DNA of 64,000 nt from Comamonadaceae bacterium (GCA_947476285.1 CANJPU010000019.1:1-64000); one strand, 5' to 3'; numbered from the stretch's first letter, positions 20,900-31,357 are shown. Notes: generated from the letters alone by a model not told the origin. Numbers and translations: made by a program.

Positions 20900-22468
20900 A
20901 TGAACCGAGAACACCTGCTTGCGCAGCTAGCCCGGCACGCTGACTATGACGTGGCCATCATTGGTGGTGGCGCAACCGGCCTGGGCGTGGCACTGGATGC
21001 CGCGGCACGGGGTTTTTCGGTGGTGCTGATTGAGTCGCACGACTTTGCCCAGGGAACCTCTTCGCGCGCGACCAAGCTGGTTCATGGCGGTGTGCGCTAC
21101 CTGGCCCAAGGCAACATCGGCCTAGTACGCGAAGCCTTGCATGAGCGCACCACGCTCTTGCATAACGCGCCCCACCTGTGCCAGCCACTTCCCTTTGTGG
21201 TGCCTGCCTACAGGTTCTGGGAGGCACCGTTCTACGGCCTGGGCCTGAAGATGTATGACCTGCTGGCCGGCAAGGCGGGGCTGGGCCCCACCGAGTTCCT
21301 CAGCCCCGCGCAGGCTTTGGCCCTTGTGCCAACCATTCGGCAAAAGAACCTCAAAGGAGGCGTTCGGTATTGGGACGCTCAATTCGACGACGCCCGGATG
21401 GCGTTGGCGCTGGCGCGCACAGCCGCCGCAAATGGAGCCCTGGTTATCAACTACTGCGCCGCGACCGGACTTGTGCACGAAGGGGGCAAGTTGGTGGGTT
21501 TGCGCTGCCGAGACGGTGAGACCGGTGCGCAGTTTGGCATTGCGGCGCGCTGTGTGATCAATGCCGCAGGAGTGTGGGTGGATGATCTCAGGCAACAGGA
21601 TGGCCGTGCCATCAGCCGGTCGGTGCAGGACATGGTTGCGCCCAGCCAAGGCGTGCACATCGTTGTCGACCGGGAGTTTCTGCCCTCAGAACACGCGCTG
21701 TTGGTACCCAGAACTGCTGATGGTCGGGTGCTTTTTGCTGTGCCCTGGTTAGGCAAGGTCATCCTGGGCACCACCGATACCCCCCGCCACGACTTGGCGC
21801 GCGAACCCCGGCCCTTCAAGCAAGAGCTCGACTTCATTCTGAGTGAATCGGCGCGCTATCTTTCCAGGGCGCCTTCTCGCACGGACATCAAGAGCGTGTG
21901 GGTCGGCCTGCGACCATTGGTCAAGCCCCAAGGAGATGATGGGGAAGACACCAAGGGCTTGAGCCGGGAGCATACGGTGCTGGTTAGTCAAAGCGGGCTG
22001 GTTACCGTGACCGGCGGCAAGTGGACCACCTACCGTGCCATTGCCGAAGATGTGCTGGAGAAATGCTTCGAGCGACAGCTACTGCAAAGGATTTCCGCCG
22101 GAGTAACCGCCAACTTGAAACTCGTGGGGGCCGGCCGCGCTGCTGGTCCGCAGCATCGGCTGAGCGAGCCGCAAGGCCTGCATTGCTACGGAAGCGAGGC
22201 CCAAGCTGTCTTGGCGCTGCCGGGTGCGGATCGCGAAATTGGCGCCGGGCTAACCGAGGCAATGGTCCGGTTTGCTGCCCGCCATGAATACGCACGCACT
22301 GTCGAAGATGTGCTGGCCAGGCGCTGGCGGCTCCTGTTTCTGGACGCAGCGTATGCCGGGGCGCTGGCCAATGAGGTGGGCGTCGTCCTGCGTGAAGAGA
22401 CCGGCCGCGACCCAAAAGTCCAGGAATTCCAAGACCTCGCCAAACTCTACTTGAGCCTGCCCGCCTGA
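20900..22468 (+). CDS. glpD: Aerobic glycerol-3-phosphate dehydrogenase
   Basis: GlpD oxidises sn-glycerol-3-phosphate to dihydroxyacetone phosphate and feeds electrons to quinone at the membrane. The 522-residue frame starts MNREHLLAQLARHADYDVAI and carries the FAD dinucleotide fold IIGGGATGLGVALDAA, the SSRATKLVHGGVRYL motif, TADGRVLFAVPWLGK and VTVTGGKWTTYRAIAED. An in-frame extension to 20762 lies inside proC and is rejected. No glpK, glpF or glpR is nearby; instead the ribosomal cluster begins 212 bp downstream. Confidence 0.94.
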   Translation: MNREHLLAQLARHADYDVAIIGGGATGLGVALDAAARGFSVVLIESHDFAQGTSSRATKLVHGGVRYLAQGNIGLVREALHERTTLLHNAPHLCQPLPFVVPAYRFWEAPFYGLGLKMYDLLAGKAGLGPTEFLSPAQALALVPTIRQKNLKGGVRYWDAQFDDARMALALARTAAANGALVINYCAATGLVHEGGKLVGLRCRDGETGAQFGIAARCVINAAGVWVDDLRQQDGRAISRSVQDMVAPSQGVHIVVDREFLPSEHALLVPRTADGRVLFAVPWLGKVILGTTDTPRHDLAREPRPFKQELDFILSESARYLSRAPSRTDIKSVWVGLRPLVKPQGDDGEDTKGLSREHTVLVSQSGLVTVTGGKWTTYRAIAEDVLEKCFERQLLQRISAGVTANLKLVGAGRAAGPQHRLSEPQGLHCYGSEAQAVLALPGADREIGAGLTEAMVRFAARHEYARTVEDVLARRWRLLFLDAAYAGALANEVGVVLREETGRDPKVQEFQDLAKLYLSLPA

Positions 22469-22507
22469 TAAAGGCCTCAGTTTATTGATCAATTGGCAAG
22501 TGAGCTA

Positions 22508-22536
22508 TTGACAGCCTATAAACGACTTGCCATAAT
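22508..22536 (+). promoter_or_regulatory. Sigma-70 promoter of the spc operon
   Basis: TTGACA (22508-22513) and CATAAT (22531-22536) are separated by exactly 17 bp, a near-consensus housekeeping promoter. It lies about 145 nt before rplN with no other gene between, so it should drive the rplN-led operon with a long leader. The leader contains no ORF I can support. Confidence 0.82.
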
Positions 22537-22680
22537 CGCGGGCTGCGCTTTTAAAGGCGCATATCCGCCCCAAGCGAAATCGCGATGAGTGGTTCACTGC
22601 GATGACGACGGGCCCAAGACTGACCCAAAGCCGGGAATGATTTATTTTCGGCCCTGGGTACAAGTTGGGAAATATTTGAA

Positions 22681-23049
22681 ATGATCCAGACAGAATCCCG
22701 GCTCGAAGTCGCCGACAACACTGGTGCGAAGTCAGTTCTTTGCATCAAGGTTCTCGGTGGTTCCAAGCGTCGCTACGCAAGCGTTGGCGACATCATCAAG
22801 GTGAGCATCAAAGAAGCTGCGCCTCGCGGCCGCGTCAAAAAGGGCGAGATCTATAGCGCTGTGGTGGTTCGCACCGCCAAAGGCATTCGCCGCTCCGACG
22901 GCTCATTGGTCAAGTTCGACAGCAATGCCGCAGTATTGCTCAACAACAAAGGCGAGCCAATTGGCACGCGTATCTTCGGCCCGGTCACGCGTGAGTTGCG
23001 TACCGAGCAGTTCATGAAGATCGTGTCTCTGGCTCCCGAAGTTCTGTAA
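22681..23049 (+). CDS. rplN: 50S ribosomal protein L14
   Basis: L14 lies at the subunit interface near the sarcin-ricin loop. The 122-residue sequence begins [20 protein letters not shown] and contains the [15 protein letters not shown] and [14 protein letters not shown] segments typical of the family, at exactly the usual length. It is the first gene of the cluster here, preceded by its own promoter and not by rpsQ as in the common S10-spc arrangement. Confidence 0.97.
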   Translation: MIQTESRLEVADNTGAKSVLCIKVLGGSKRRYASVGDIIKVSIKEAAPRGRVKKGEIYSAVVVRTAKGIRRSDGSLVKFDSNAAVLLNNKGEPIGTRIFGPVTRELRTEQFMKIVSLAPEVL

Positions 23050-23060
23050 GAGGACGCCTC

Positions 23061-23378
23061 ATGAACAAGATTCGCAAAGGCGACGAGATCATCGTGATCG
23101 CGGGCCGTGACAAAGGCAAGCGCGGCAAGGTTGCCCTTCGCAAGGATGAAAACCATCTGGTCGTCGAAGGCATCAACATTGTCAAGAAGCACACCAAGCC
23201 AAACCCGCTCAAGGGCTCGACCGGTGGCATCGTTGAAAAATCCATGCCCATCCATCAGTCCAACGTGGCGATCTACAACGCCGCCACCGGCAAGGCTGAC
23301 CGCGTAGGCATCAAGCTCTCTGGCGAAAAGCGCGTTCGCGTCTTCAAGTCCAGCGGCGACGAAATCAAGGCGGCCTAA
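23061..23378 (+). CDS. rplX: 50S ribosomal protein L24
   Basis: L24 is an assembly initiator for the large subunit. The 105-residue protein starts [20 protein letters not shown], the KOW motif, and ends in a basic/acidic tail. It is 11 bp after rplN and 9 bp before rplE, with an AAGAGG site upstream. Confidence 0.97.
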   Translation: MNKIRKGDEIIVIAGRDKGKRGKVALRKDENHLVVEGINIVKKHTKPNPLKGSTGGIVEKSMPIHQSNVAIYNAATGKADRVGIKLSGEKRVRVFKSSGDEIKAA

Positions 23379-23387
23379 GGAAAAATC

Positions 23388-23927
23388 ATGGCACGACTTC
23401 AAAAACACTACCGCGAAAAAGTAGCCCCAGAGCTGATGGCCAAGTTCGGCTACAAGTCGCCAATGCAGGTGCCTCGCCTGACCAAGATCACCCTGAACAT
23501 GGGTGTGTCCGAGGCTGTGGCTGACAAGAAGGTCATGGACAACGCCGTGGGCGACCTGACCAAAATCGCCGGCCAGAAGCCGGTGGTGACCAAGGCCAAA
23601 AAGGCAATCGCCGGTTTCAAGATCCGCGAAGGTCAGGCCATCGGAGCCATGGTTACCCTGCGCGGCGTGCGCATGTGGGAGTTTCTGGATCGTTTCGTCA
23701 CTGTGGCTCTGCCGCGAGTGCGTGACTTCCGCGGCATTTCTGGTCGCGCTTTTGATGGCCGTGGCAACTACAACATCGGCGTCAAAGAGCAGATCATTTT
23801 CCCTGAGATTGAATACGACAAGGTCGATGCCGTGCGCGGTCTCAATATCAGCATCACGACGACGGCCAAGAACGACGAAGAGTGCAAGGCACTGCTCGCC
23901 GGGTTCCGTTTCCCGTTCAAGAACTGA
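23388..23927 (+). CDS. rplE: 50S ribosomal protein L5
   Basis: L5 binds 5S rRNA in the central protuberance. The 179-residue protein starts [20 protein letters not shown] and has the family blocks [30 protein letters not shown] and [18 protein letters not shown]. Length is typical, and the gene follows rplX by 9 bp. Confidence 0.97.
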   Translation: MARLQKHYREKVAPELMAKFGYKSPMQVPRLTKITLNMGVSEAVADKKVMDNAVGDLTKIAGQKPVVTKAKKAIAGFKIREGQAIGAMVTLRGVRMWEFLDRFVTVALPRVRDFRGISGRAFDGRGNYNIGVKEQIIFPEIEYDKVDAVRGLNISITTTAKNDEECKALLAGFRFPFKN

Positions 23928-23935
23928 GGTTACCA

Positions 23936-24241
23936 GTGGCAAAAATGGCTTTGATCGAGCGCGAGCTCAAGCGAGACAAACTGGTCGCCAAGTACGCGAA
24001 GAAACACGCGGAACTGAAAGCGATTGCTGGCGACGCAAAGAAGGGCGACGAAGAGCGCGCGGCCGCGCGGCTGGCGCTGCAGAAGCTGCCGCGTAACGCC
24101 AATCCCACCCGTCAGCGCAACCGCTGCGCAATCACGGGCCGGCCGCGCGGAACCTTCCGCCAGTTCGGTCTAGCCCGTGCCAAGATCCGCGAGATGGCCT
24201 TTACTGGCGAAATCCCCGGCATCATCAAGGCAAGCTGGTAA
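23936..24241 (+). CDS. rpsN: 30S ribosomal protein S14
   Basis: S14 is a small-subunit head protein. The frame read from GTG 23936 gives 101 residues starting [20 protein letters not shown], the standard length for the Zn-independent S14 type. A start at ATG 23945 would lose three conserved residues. C-terminal motifs [17 protein letters not shown] and [13 protein letters not shown] are present. It is 8 bp after rplE. Confidence 0.96.
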   Translation: MAKMALIERELKRDKLVAKYAKKHAELKAIAGDAKKGDEERAAARLALQKLPRNANPTRQRNRCAITGRPRGTFRQFGLARAKIREMAFTGEIPGIIKASW

Positions 24242-24258
24242 GGCCAGGAGTAACAGAT

Positions 24259-24654
24259 ATGAGCATGAGTGATCCCATTGCCGACCTGCTGACCCGCATC
24301 CGCAACGCGCAGATGGTGGCCAAGCCCACGGTGTCGGTCCCGTCTTCAAAGGTGAAGGTGGCCATTGCCCAAGTCCTGAAGGACGAAGGCTACATCGACA
24401 GCTTTCAGGTCAAGACCGAAGCAGGCAAGAGCGAACTTGAAATCGCCCTTAAATACTACGCTGGCCGCCCGGTCATTGAGCGCATTGAGCGGGTCAGCCG
24501 ACCCGGCTTGCGCGTGTACAAGGGCCGCGACGCAATTCCCCAAGTGCAGAACGGCCTGGGCGTGGCGATTGTCACCACCCCGCGTGGCGTGATGACTGAC
24601 CGCAAGGCGCGCGCTACCGGTGTCGGTGGCGAAGTCTTGTGCTACGTCGCCTAA
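24259..24654 (+). CDS. rpsH: 30S ribosomal protein S8
   Basis: S8 binds the 16S central domain and, in E. coli, represses the spc operon by binding the rplX-rplE mRNA region. The 131-residue protein starts [18 protein letters not shown] and ends in [20 protein letters not shown], the usual S8 C-terminus. Whether the S8 feedback target is kept here was not determined. Confidence 0.97.
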   Translation: MSMSDPIADLLTRIRNAQMVAKPTVSVPSSKVKVAIAQVLKDEGYIDSFQVKTEAGKSELEIALKYYAGRPVIERIERVSRPGLRVYKGRDAIPQVQNGLGVAIVTTPRGVMTDRKARATGVGGEVLCYVA

Positions 24655-24670
24655 AGGGAAGGAAAAGAAA

Positions 24671-25204
24671 ATGTCCCGAGTCGGAAAAATGCCGGTCGCC
24701 GTTCCACAAGGTGTGGACGTGCAGATCAAGGAAGACCAGATCAGCGTGAAGGGTGCGGGCGGCCAACTGTCGCTCACCCTCAATGCGCTGGTCAAGGTGA
24801 GCAGTGAAGGGGGCAAGCTGAGCTTCGTCCCCGCCAATGAATCGCGTGAAGCCAATGCCATGAGCGGCACCATGCGCCAGTTGGTCAACAACATGGTGGT
24901 GGGCGTGACCAAGGGCTTTGAGAAGAAGCTCAGTTTGGTCGGCGTCGGCTACAGGGCGCAGGCCCAGGGCGCCAAGCTGAACCTGACCGTCGGCTATTCG
25001 CACCCAGTGAACAAGGATATGCCTGCGGGCATTACTGTCACCACCCCGGGACCCACGGAAATCGTGGTCAAGGGCGCAGACCGCCAGCGGGTGGGCCAGG
25101 TGGCTGCTGAGATTCGTGCGATTCGTCCGCCCGAGCCCTACAAGGGCAAGGGCATCCGCTATTCGGACGAGAAGATCACGATCAAAGAGACCAAGAAGAA
25201 GTAA
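24671..25204 (+). CDS. rplF: 50S ribosomal protein L6
   Basis: L6 sits at the factor-binding site of the large subunit. The ATG at 24671 gives 177 residues starting [18 protein letters not shown], preceded by GGGAAGGAAAAG. The upstream in-frame ATG at 24620 overlaps rpsH and is rejected. The C-terminal [20 protein letters not shown] is typical. Confidence 0.97.
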   Translation: MSRVGKMPVAVPQGVDVQIKEDQISVKGAGGQLSLTLNALVKVSSEGGKLSFVPANESREANAMSGTMRQLVNNMVVGVTKGFEKKLSLVGVGYRAQAQGAKLNLTVGYSHPVNKDMPAGITVTTPGPTEIVVKGADRQRVGQVAAEIRAIRPPEPYKGKGIRYSDEKITIKETKKK

Positions 25205-25215
25205 GGGGCGCAATC

Positions 25216-25581
25216 ATGTTGACCAAAAAAGAGCAACGTCTCCGCCGTTCCCGCCAGACCCGCATCCGTATTGCCACGCAAGGCGTGGCGCGACTGACGG
25301 TCAATCGCACCAATTTGCATATCTACGCCACAGTCATTTCTGGCGACGGCAGCAAGGTGTTGGCTACGGCATCCACGGCGCAGGCCGATCTTCGCAAGTC
25401 GCTTGGCGGTTCGGGCAAGGGTGGCAACGCCACCGCGGCCCAGCAAGTTGGCAAGCTGATCGCCGAGAAGGCCAAGGCCGCTGGCGTCGAGAAAGTGGCA
25501 TTCGACCGCGCGGGCTTTGCGTATCACGGCCGCGTCAAGGCGCTGGCCGAGGCTGCGCGTGAAGCCGGCCTGCAGTTCTAA
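25216..25581 (+). CDS. rplR: 50S ribosomal protein L18
   Basis: L18 binds 5S rRNA with L5. The 121-residue protein starts [20 protein letters not shown] and ends [20 protein letters not shown] with GLQF, matching the family in sequence and length. It is 11 bp after rplF. Confidence 0.97.
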   Translation: MLTKKEQRLRRSRQTRIRIATQGVARLTVNRTNLHIYATVISGDGSKVLATASTAQADLRKSLGGSGKGGNATAAQQVGKLIAEKAKAAGVEKVAFDRAGFAYHGRVKALAEAAREAGLQF

Positions 25582-25599
25582 CGGACACGGAAAAACATC

Positions 25600-26121
25600 A
25601 TGGCAAGAGTTCAGGCAAAAACCCAAGGTGACGGTCCCGAAGACGGGATGCGTGAGAAAATGATCGCGGTCAACCGCGTGACCAAGGTGGTGAAGGGTGG
25701 CCGTATCCTCGGCTTCGCTGCACTCACCGCGGTTGGCGACGGTGACGGCCGTGTCGGCATGGGCAAGGGCAAGTCCAAGGAAGTGCCCGCTGCTGTCCAG
25801 AAGGCAATGGAAGAAGCCCGTCGCAACATGTTCAAGGTGTCGCTCAAGAACGGCTCCATCCACCATAGCGTATTTGGGCGGCACGGCGCTGCCCGCGTGA
25901 TGATGTCTCCCGCACCGCGCGGTACCGGCATCATCGCCGGCGGCCCCATGCGTGCAGTATTTGAGGTGTTGGGCATCACCGACATCGTGGCTAAGAGTCA
26001 TGGTTCGACCAACCCCTACAACATGGTTCGCGCCACATTAGACGCATTGCGCAATTGCACAACCCCGTCAGCGGTGGCGGCAAAGCGCGGCAAGTCGGTT
26101 GAAGAAATCTTCGGCAACTGA
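25600..26121 (+). CDS. rpsE: 30S ribosomal protein S5
   Basis: S5 contributes to decoding accuracy and helicase activity at the mRNA entry site. The 173-residue protein has the S5 double-stranded RNA-binding fold ([20 protein letters not shown]) and the C-terminal block [17 protein letters not shown]. Length is typical for betaproteobacteria. Confidence 0.97.
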   Translation: MARVQAKTQGDGPEDGMREKMIAVNRVTKVVKGGRILGFAALTAVGDGDGRVGMGKGKSKEVPAAVQKAMEEARRNMFKVSLKNGSIHHSVFGRHGAARVMMSPAPRGTGIIAGGPMRAVFEVLGITDIVAKSHGSTNPYNMVRATLDALRNCTTPSAVAAKRGKSVEEIFGN

Positions 26122-26134
26122 TCGGAGCCTACAA

Positions 26135-26320
26135 ATGACTACCCAACAGAAAACCGTCAAGGTCCAGCTGGTTCGCAGCCCGATCGGCACCAAGCAATCA
26201 CACCGCGACACGGTGCGTGGTTTGGGCCTTCGCAAGCTCAACAGCGTGAGCGAACTGCAAGACACGCCCGCAGTGCGCGGCATGATCAACAAGATCGACT
26301 ACCTGGTCAAGGTTCTTTGA
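26135..26320 (+). CDS. rpmD: 50S ribosomal protein L30
   Basis: The 61-residue L30 frame starts [20 protein letters not shown] and contains [15 protein letters not shown], the family core. The ATG at 26135 fits the normal length; an upstream in-frame start would overlap rpsE. It is 13 bp after rpsE. Confidence 0.96.
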   Translation: MTTQQKTVKVQLVRSPIGTKQSHRDTVRGLGLRKLNSVSELQDTPAVRGMINKIDYLVKVL

Positions 26321-26391
26321 ATGACATGGCGAAACACAGCGGACTGCACGCACAAGCGCAAGCTGGTTTCTTCGCTGACTGAAAGTACGAT

Positions 26392-26823
26392 ATGCAATTG
26401 AATGGCATCAAGCCCGCAGCGGGCGCAAAACACGCAAAGCGACGTGTCGGTCGGGGCATCGGTTCCGGCCTGGGCAAGACAGCGGGACGTGGACATAAAG
26501 GTCAAAAGTCCCGTGCCGGCGGCTACCACAAGGTGGGTTTCGAAGGCGGTCAGATGCCGCTGCAGCGGCGCCTTCCCAAGCGCGGCTTCAAGTCACAGTC
26601 GGCAAAATTCAATGCCGAAGTGAGCTTGGCTGATCTGCAGCGCCTGGGCGCCGCAGATGTGGATCTGCTGAGTCTGAAGCAAGCCGGTCTGGTTGGCGAG
26701 CTGATCAAGTCGGTCAAGGTGATCAAGGCTGGTGAAATCAAGATCGCGGTCAAGCTCAATGGCATTGGGGCCACGGCAGGTGCCAAGGTGGCTATTGAAG
26801 CTGCTGGCGGCAGCGTCGCCTGA
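26392..26823 (+). CDS. rplO: 50S ribosomal protein L15
   Basis: L15 is a late-assembly large-subunit protein. The 143-residue sequence has the Gly-rich basic N-terminal arm ([20 protein letters not shown]) and [17 protein letters not shown]. The 71-bp gap after rpmD holds no additional gene. Confidence 0.97.
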   Translation: MQLNGIKPAAGAKHAKRRVGRGIGSGLGKTAGRGHKGQKSRAGGYHKVGFEGGQMPLQRRLPKRGFKSQSAKFNAEVSLADLQRLGAADVDLLSLKQAGLVGELIKSVKVIKAGEIKIAVKLNGIGATAGAKVAIEAAGGSVA

Positions 26824-26850
26824 TCAAGGCCTAGCGCAAGGACATAACGA

Positions 26851-28170
26851 GTGGCAACCAACGCTGCACAAATTGCAAAGACCGGCAAGTACGGCGACCT
26901 GCGTCGCCGGCTGGTATTTTTGCTGCTTGCGCTGGTCGTGTACCGCGTCGGCGCGCACATCCCTGTGCCTGGCATTAACCCCGATCAGCTTGCGCAGTTG
27001 TTCAAGGGCCAGCAAGGCGGCATCCTGAGCTTGTTCAACATGTTCTCGGGTGGCGCGCTGTCACGCTTCACTGTGTTCGCGCTGGGCATCATGCCCTACA
27101 TTTCCGCCTCCATCATCATGCAGTTGCTGACCTACGTTGTCCCAACGTTTGAGCAACTCAAGAAAGAAGGCGAAGCTGGCCGTCGCAAGATCACCCAATA
27201 CACGCGCTACGGTACTCTGGGGCTGGCATTGTTTCAGTCGCTGGGCATCGCCATGGCTCTTGAGGCTTCTGCCGGTCTGGTCCTCGTACCTGGCTTTGGC
27301 TTTCGCATGACTTCGGTTGTCAGTCTGACGGCGGGCACCATGTTCCTGATGTGGCTGGGTGAGCAGATCACCGAGCGGGGTCTGGGCAATGGCATTTCCA
27401 TCCTGATATTCGCCGGCATTGCGGCTGGGCTGCCCAGTGCAATTGGCGGCTTGCTGGAGCTGGTTCGCACCGGTGCGATGAATATACTGATTGCGCTCAT
27501 CATCGTCGCAGTGGTCGCGTTGGTCACGTACTTCGTGGTGTTCGTCGAACGAGGCCAGCGCAAGATTCTGGTGAACTACGCGCGACGGCAAGTCGGCAAC
27601 AAGGTTTACGGCGGCCAGTCCTCGCACCTTCCGCTCAAGCTGAACATGGCCGGCGTGATTCCGCCGATCTTTGCCTCCTCCATCATTTTGCTGCCAGCCA
27701 CGGTGGTGAGCTGGTTTTCCACCGGCGACGGAATGCGCTGGCTCAAGGACATCGCCGGCACACTGACACCCGGTCAGCCTATTTATGTGATGCTGTACGC
27801 CAGCGCCATCGTGTTCTTTTGCTTCTTCTATACCGCGCTTGTCTTCAACAGCAGAGAGACGGCAGACAACCTAAAGAAGAGCGGTGCGTTCATTCCGGGC
27901 ATTCGCCCGGGGGATCAGACGGCTCGCTACATTGACAAGATCCTCGTTCGGCTGACTCTGGCTGGGGCTGTTTACATCACCTTCGTGTGTTTGCTGCCCG
28001 AGTTTCTGATTCTCAAGTACAACGTGCCGTTTTATTTTGGTGGAACTTCGCTGCTGATCATCGTGGTGGTCACGATGGACTTCATGGCCCAGGTTCAGAA
28101 TTATTTGATGTCGCAGCAGTATGAATCGCTGCTCAAAAAGGCAAACTTCAAGACCTCACTCGGTGGTTGA
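26851..28170 (+). CDS. secY: Protein translocase channel subunit SecY
   Basis: SecY forms the inner-membrane protein-conducting channel with SecE and SecG. The 439-residue protein starts from GTG and shows the first cytoplasmic/TM segment [20 protein letters not shown], the plug-region [20 protein letters not shown] (20), the INGNGIS-type motif ([15 protein letters not shown]) and late [16 protein letters not shown]. Ten hydrophobic segments are visible. It lies in the standard rplO-secY-infA context. Confidence 0.97.
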   Translation: MATNAAQIAKTGKYGDLRRRLVFLLLALVVYRVGAHIPVPGINPDQLAQLFKGQQGGILSLFNMFSGGALSRFTVFALGIMPYISASIIMQLLTYVVPTFEQLKKEGEAGRRKITQYTRYGTLGLALFQSLGIAMALEASAGLVLVPGFGFRMTSVVSLTAGTMFLMWLGEQITERGLGNGISILIFAGIAAGLPSAIGGLLELVRTGAMNILIALIIVAVVALVTYFVVFVERGQRKILVNYARRQVGNKVYGGQSSHLPLKLNMAGVIPPIFASSIILLPATVVSWFSTGDGMRWLKDIAGTLTPGQPIYVMLYASAIVFFCFFYTALVFNSRETADNLKKSGAFIPGIRPGDQTARYIDKILVRLTLAGAVYITFVCLLPEFLILKYNVPFYFGGTSLLIIVVVTMDFMAQVQNYLMSQQYESLLKKANFKTSLGG

Positions 28171-28176
28171 AAGATC

Positions 28177-28395
28177 ATGTCGAAGGACGATGTCATCCAG
28201 ATGCAGGGTGAGGTTGTGGAGAACCTGCCAAACGCGACGTTTCGCGTGAAGTTGGAAAACGGGCACGTGGTGCTTGGACATATTTCGGGAAAGATGCGCA
28301 TGCACTACATACGCATCCTTCCGGGTGACAAAGTCACCGTTGAGTTAACGCCCTACGACTTGTCGCGGGCACGTATTGTGTTCCGGGCTAAGTAA
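28177..28395 (+). CDS. infA: Translation initiation factor IF-1
   Basis: IF-1 occupies the A site during initiation. The 72-residue OB-fold protein starts [20 protein letters not shown] and ends [15 protein letters not shown], exactly the family length. It follows secY by 6 bp. Confidence 0.97.
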   Translation: MSKDDVIQMQGEVVENLPNATFRVKLENGHVVLGHISGKMRMHYIRILPGDKVTVELTPYDLSRARIVFRAK

Positions 28396-28479
28396 GGCCC
28401 TTGGAGGCAGGTTCAGCTTGCATCGCAATTGGATCTGCCTTCATCTGGTCAGGTGTAAAAGGTTTTAGGAGAAACGAAC

Positions 28480-28593
28480 ATGAGAGTTTCGGCTTCGGTC
28501 AAGAAAATTTGCCGCAACTGCAAAATCATCCGCCGCAAGGGCGTTGTCCGCGTGATCTGTACCGATCCGCGTCACAAGCAGCGCCAAGGCTGA
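28480..28593 (+). CDS. rpmJ: 50S ribosomal protein L36
   Basis: A 37-residue L36, preceded by TTTTAGGAGAAACGAAC, which holds a strong ribosome site. The zinc-type ligands Cys11, Cys14, Cys27 and His32 are kept ([14 protein letters not shown], then [13 protein letters not shown]), so this is the C+ (zinc-binding) form. The gene is short and easily missed. Confidence 0.97.
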   Translation: MRVSASVKKICRNCKIIRRKGVVRVICTDPRHKQRQG

Positions 28594-28616
28594 TCACAGA
28601 GTTATAGAGGACGCAT

Positions 28617-28982
28617 ATGGCACGTATCGCTGGCATTAACATTCCGCCGCATCAGCACGCTGAAATCGGCCTGACGGCTATTTTTGGCATCGGTCGCACG
28701 CGCGCTCGCAAAATTTGCGAAGCCACCGGCATTCCGTACTCCAAGAAGATCGAGGATCTCACGGACTCGGACCTGGAGAAGATTCGCGACCAGATTGCAA
28801 ACTTCACCATCGAAGGCGATCTGCGCCGCGAGACCACCATGAACATCAAGCGATTGATGGACATCGGCTGCTATCGTGGTTTCCGTCACCGCAGAGGCCT
28901 GCCAATGCGTGGCCAACGCACCCGCACCAACGCCCGTACCCGCAAGGGCCCGCGCAAGGCCGCACAGGCACTGAAGAAATAA
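28617..28982 (+). CDS. rpsM: 30S ribosomal protein S13
   Basis: S13 contacts P-site tRNA and the large subunit through intersubunit bridges. The 121-residue protein starts [20 protein letters not shown] and ends with the basic [18 protein letters not shown] tail. It is the first gene of the alpha operon section. Confidence 0.97.
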   Translation: MARIAGINIPPHQHAEIGLTAIFGIGRTRARKICEATGIPYSKKIEDLTDSDLEKIRDQIANFTIEGDLRRETTMNIKRLMDIGCYRGFRHRRGLPMRGQRTRTNARTRKGPRKAAQALKK

Positions 28983-29000
28983 TCGGGAAAGAGAACAGTC

Positions 29001-29405
29001 ATGGCAAAAGCTCCCGCCAATAACGCCGCACAACGTGTGCGCAAGAAGGTTCGCAAGAACGTGTCAGACGGCGTCTGTCACGTGCATGCGTCCTTTAACA
29101 ACACGATCATCACCATCACCGATCGCCAGGGCAATGCTCTGTCCTGGGCGTCTTCGGGTGGACAGGGCTTCAAAGGTTCGCGCAAGTCGACTCCCTTTGC
29201 CGCTCAGGTTGCATCGGAAGTTGCTGGCCGCGCCGCGATCGAGCAAGGCATCAAGAACCTCGACGTCGAGATCAAAGGCCCCGGCCCAGGTCGCGAGTCG
29301 TCGGTGCGTGCGTTGGCTGCCCTGGGCATCCGTATCACATCCATCGCCGATGTGACACCGGTTCCGCACAATGGCTGCCGTCCGCAGAAGCGCCGCAGGA
29401 TCTGA
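29001..29405 (+). CDS. rpsK: 30S ribosomal protein S11
   Basis: S11 lies on the platform near the mRNA exit. The 134-residue protein has [20 protein letters not shown] and [18 protein letters not shown] and ends [15 protein letters not shown], all standard. Its stop codon is inside the left arm of a strong hairpin (see 29401-29428). Confidence 0.97.
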   Translation: MAKAPANNAAQRVRKKVRKNVSDGVCHVHASFNNTIITITDRQGNALSWASSGGQGFKGSRKSTPFAAQVASEVAGRAAIEQGIKNLDVEIKGPGPGRESSVRALAALGIRITSIADVTPVPHNGCRPQKRRRI

Positions 29406-29428
29406 TCGCATTGCGATCAGATGTTTTT
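29401..29428 (+). terminator. Hairpin plus U-run overlapping the rpsK stop
   Basis: TCTGATCGC (29401-29409) and GCGATCAGA (29413-29421) pair perfectly around a 3-nt loop and are followed by TGTTTTT. It resembles an intrinsic terminator or attenuator between rpsK and rpsD. As the alpha operon continues downstream, partial termination or RNA processing is more likely than full stop. Confidence 0.6.
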
Positions 29429-29523
29429 CTGGTTGATTTCTAACCAAGCCCACCGCCATCGACTTCGGTCGGATGGCTCCCGCAGCAACAGGCTGCGGTA
29501 GTAGTAGATGAAAAGGAAGCAAA

Positions 29524-30147
29524 GTGGCACGTTACCTGGGCCCCAAGGCCAAACTCTCACGCCGTGAAGGCACGGACCTGTTCCTCAAGAGCGCTCGCCG
29601 CTCGCTGGCGGACAAGGCCAAATTCGACTCAAAGCCCGGCCAGCATGGCCGTACCTCTGGACAGCGCACCTCTGACTTCGGTTTGCAACTGCGCGAGAAG
29701 CAGAAGGTCAAGCGCATGTACGGCATTTTGGAGCGTCAGTTCCGCCGGTACTTTGAAGAAGCCGACCGCCGCAAGGGCAACACCGGCGCAAACCTGTTGT
29801 TCATCCTGGAATCCAGGCTCGACAATGTGGTGTACCGCATGGGCTTTGGATCTACCCGCGCCGAAGCGCGTCAACTTGTGTCGCACAAGGCGATCACGGT
29901 GAACGGTCAGCCCGTCAATATCCCGTCCTACCTGGTCAAAACCGGTGACGTGATTGCGGTGCGCGACAAGTCCAAGAAGCAAAATCGCGTGGTCGAGGCG
30001 CTTCAATTGGCACAACAGGTCGGCATTCCGGCCTGGGTGGAAGTCAATGCCGACAAAGCCGAAGGCACTTTCAAGAAAGTCCCGGACCGCGATGAATTCG
30101 CTGCCGACGTCAAGGAAGCGCTGATTGTCGAGTTGTATTCACGTTAA
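29524..30147 (+). CDS. rpsD: 30S ribosomal protein S4
   Basis: S4 nucleates 16S assembly and in E. coli represses the alpha operon. The 207-residue protein starts at GTG with AAGGAAG upstream, begins [20 protein letters not shown] and has the S4 RNA-binding domain [20 protein letters not shown] and [20 protein letters not shown]. No Zn-type Cys cluster is present at the N-terminus. It follows rpsK after a 118-bp gap with a hairpin. Confidence 0.97.
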   Translation: MARYLGPKAKLSRREGTDLFLKSARRSLADKAKFDSKPGQHGRTSGQRTSDFGLQLREKQKVKRMYGILERQFRRYFEEADRRKGNTGANLLFILESRLDNVVYRMGFGSTRAEARQLVSHKAITVNGQPVNIPSYLVKTGDVIAVRDKSKKQNRVVEALQLAQQVGIPAWVEVNADKAEGTFKKVPDRDEFAADVKEALIVELYSR

Positions 30148-30184
30148 TCGACCAGACTACGTCATTGTTAAAGTTTTTTTTGTT

Positions 30185-30209
30185 CCCGACGCGGTGCACC
30201 GCGATCGGG
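30185..30209 (+). other. GC-rich palindromic hairpin in the rpoA leader
   Basis: The sequence CCCGACGCGGTGCACCGCG followed by ATCGGG forms an almost perfect stem. The T-run (TTTTTTTT) lies before rather than after it on the + strand, so it is not a normal intrinsic terminator. It may shape the rpsD-rpoA intercistronic RNA. Confidence 0.5.
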
Positions 30210-30264
30210 CGCTTCACCAGCCTTACCGGTGTAACGAGCCGGGGGTATTGAGAGGAAGTCCTGA

Positions 30265-31254
30265 ATGCAAACCAACCTGCTGAAACCCAAAGCCATCAAC
30301 GTGGAACAGCTTGGCATCAACCGTGCCAAGGTCACCCTGGAGCCCTTCGAGCGCGGCTACGGCCACACGCTGGGCAATGCCCTGCGCCGTGTGCTGCTGT
30401 CGTCCATGGTGGGCTATGCGGCGACCGAAGTCACTATCGCTGGCGTGCTGCACGAGTACTCGTCTATTGACGGCGTGCAAGAAGACGTGGTGAGCATTTT
30501 GCTCAATCTCAAGGGCGTGGTCTTCAAGCTGCACAACCGCGACGAAGTCACGCTGAGCCTGCGCAAAGATGGCGAAGGCATCGTCACCGCCGCTGATATC
30601 CAGACGCCGCACGACGTTGAGATCATCAACCCTGATCATGTCATTGCCCACCTGTCACACGGCGGCAAAATCGACATGCAGATCAAGGTGGAAAAGGGCC
30701 GTGGCTATGTGCCCGGCACCATGCGCCGTTATGGTGACGAGCCTACCAAGTCGATTGGGCGCATTGTTTTGGATGCGTCTTTCTCGCCGGTCAAGCGTGT
30801 GAGCTACACCGTGGAGAGCGCCCGCGTCGAGCAGCGCACAGACTTGGACAAACTCGTCGTCGAGATCGAGACCAATGGTGCCATCACAGCAGAAGATGCG
30901 GTGCGCGCTTCGGCCAAAATTCTTGTTGAGCAGCTTGCTGTGTTTGCACAGCTTGAAGGCAGCGAACTGGCCGCATTCGACCAGCCGGTGCAACGCAGCT
31001 CGCAACAGTTTGATCCGATTTTGCTGCGCCCGGTTGACGAGCTCGAACTCACGGTTCGCTCCGCCAACTGTCTCAAGGCAGAGAATATTTATTACATCGG
31101 TGATCTGATTCAGCGCACTGAAAACGAGTTGCTCAAAACCCCGAACTTGGGTCGCAAGTCGCTCAACGAAATCAAGGAAGTGCTGGCTTCGCGCGGGCTG
31201 ACCTTGGGCATGAAACTGGAGAGCTGGCCCCCGGCCGGACTCGACAAGCGTTAA
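30265..31254 (+). CDS. rpoA: RNA polymerase alpha subunit
   Basis: The 329-residue alpha subunit has the N-terminal assembly domain ([20 protein letters not shown]) and the C-terminal domain that contacts UP elements and activators ([20 protein letters not shown], then [19 protein letters not shown]). Length equals the E. coli protein. GAGGAAG lies upstream of the ATG. Confidence 0.98.
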   Translation: MQTNLLKPKAINVEQLGINRAKVTLEPFERGYGHTLGNALRRVLLSSMVGYAATEVTIAGVLHEYSSIDGVQEDVVSILLNLKGVVFKLHNRDEVTLSLRKDGEGIVTAADIQTPHDVEIINPDHVIAHLSHGGKIDMQIKVEKGRGYVPGTMRRYGDEPTKSIGRIVLDASFSPVKRVSYTVESARVEQRTDLDKLVVEIETNGAITAEDAVRASAKILVEQLAVFAQLEGSELAAFDQPVQRSSQQFDPILLRPVDELELTVRSANCLKAENIYYIGDLIQRTENELLKTPNLGRKSLNEIKEVLASRGLTLGMKLESWPPAGLDKR

Positions 31255-31357
31255 TCGGAGTCACGCAAGGCAGCCGCTCGGCATGCCTTGCTCTCTAAAT
31301 GGTGAACTGGCAGTACCTGATCCGGCTGCCTTTTATTGATAATGAAAGGAACACACC

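Noticed and set aside
22851-23942. Large minus-strand open frame across rplN, rplX and rplE
   Set aside because: Antisense to three certain ribosomal protein genes and without any recognisable motif.
30185-30209. Hairpin after rpsD as an intrinsic terminator
   Set aside because: The T-run is on the wrong side of the stem for the plus strand and no minus-strand transcript ends here, so it is listed only as a structured leader.
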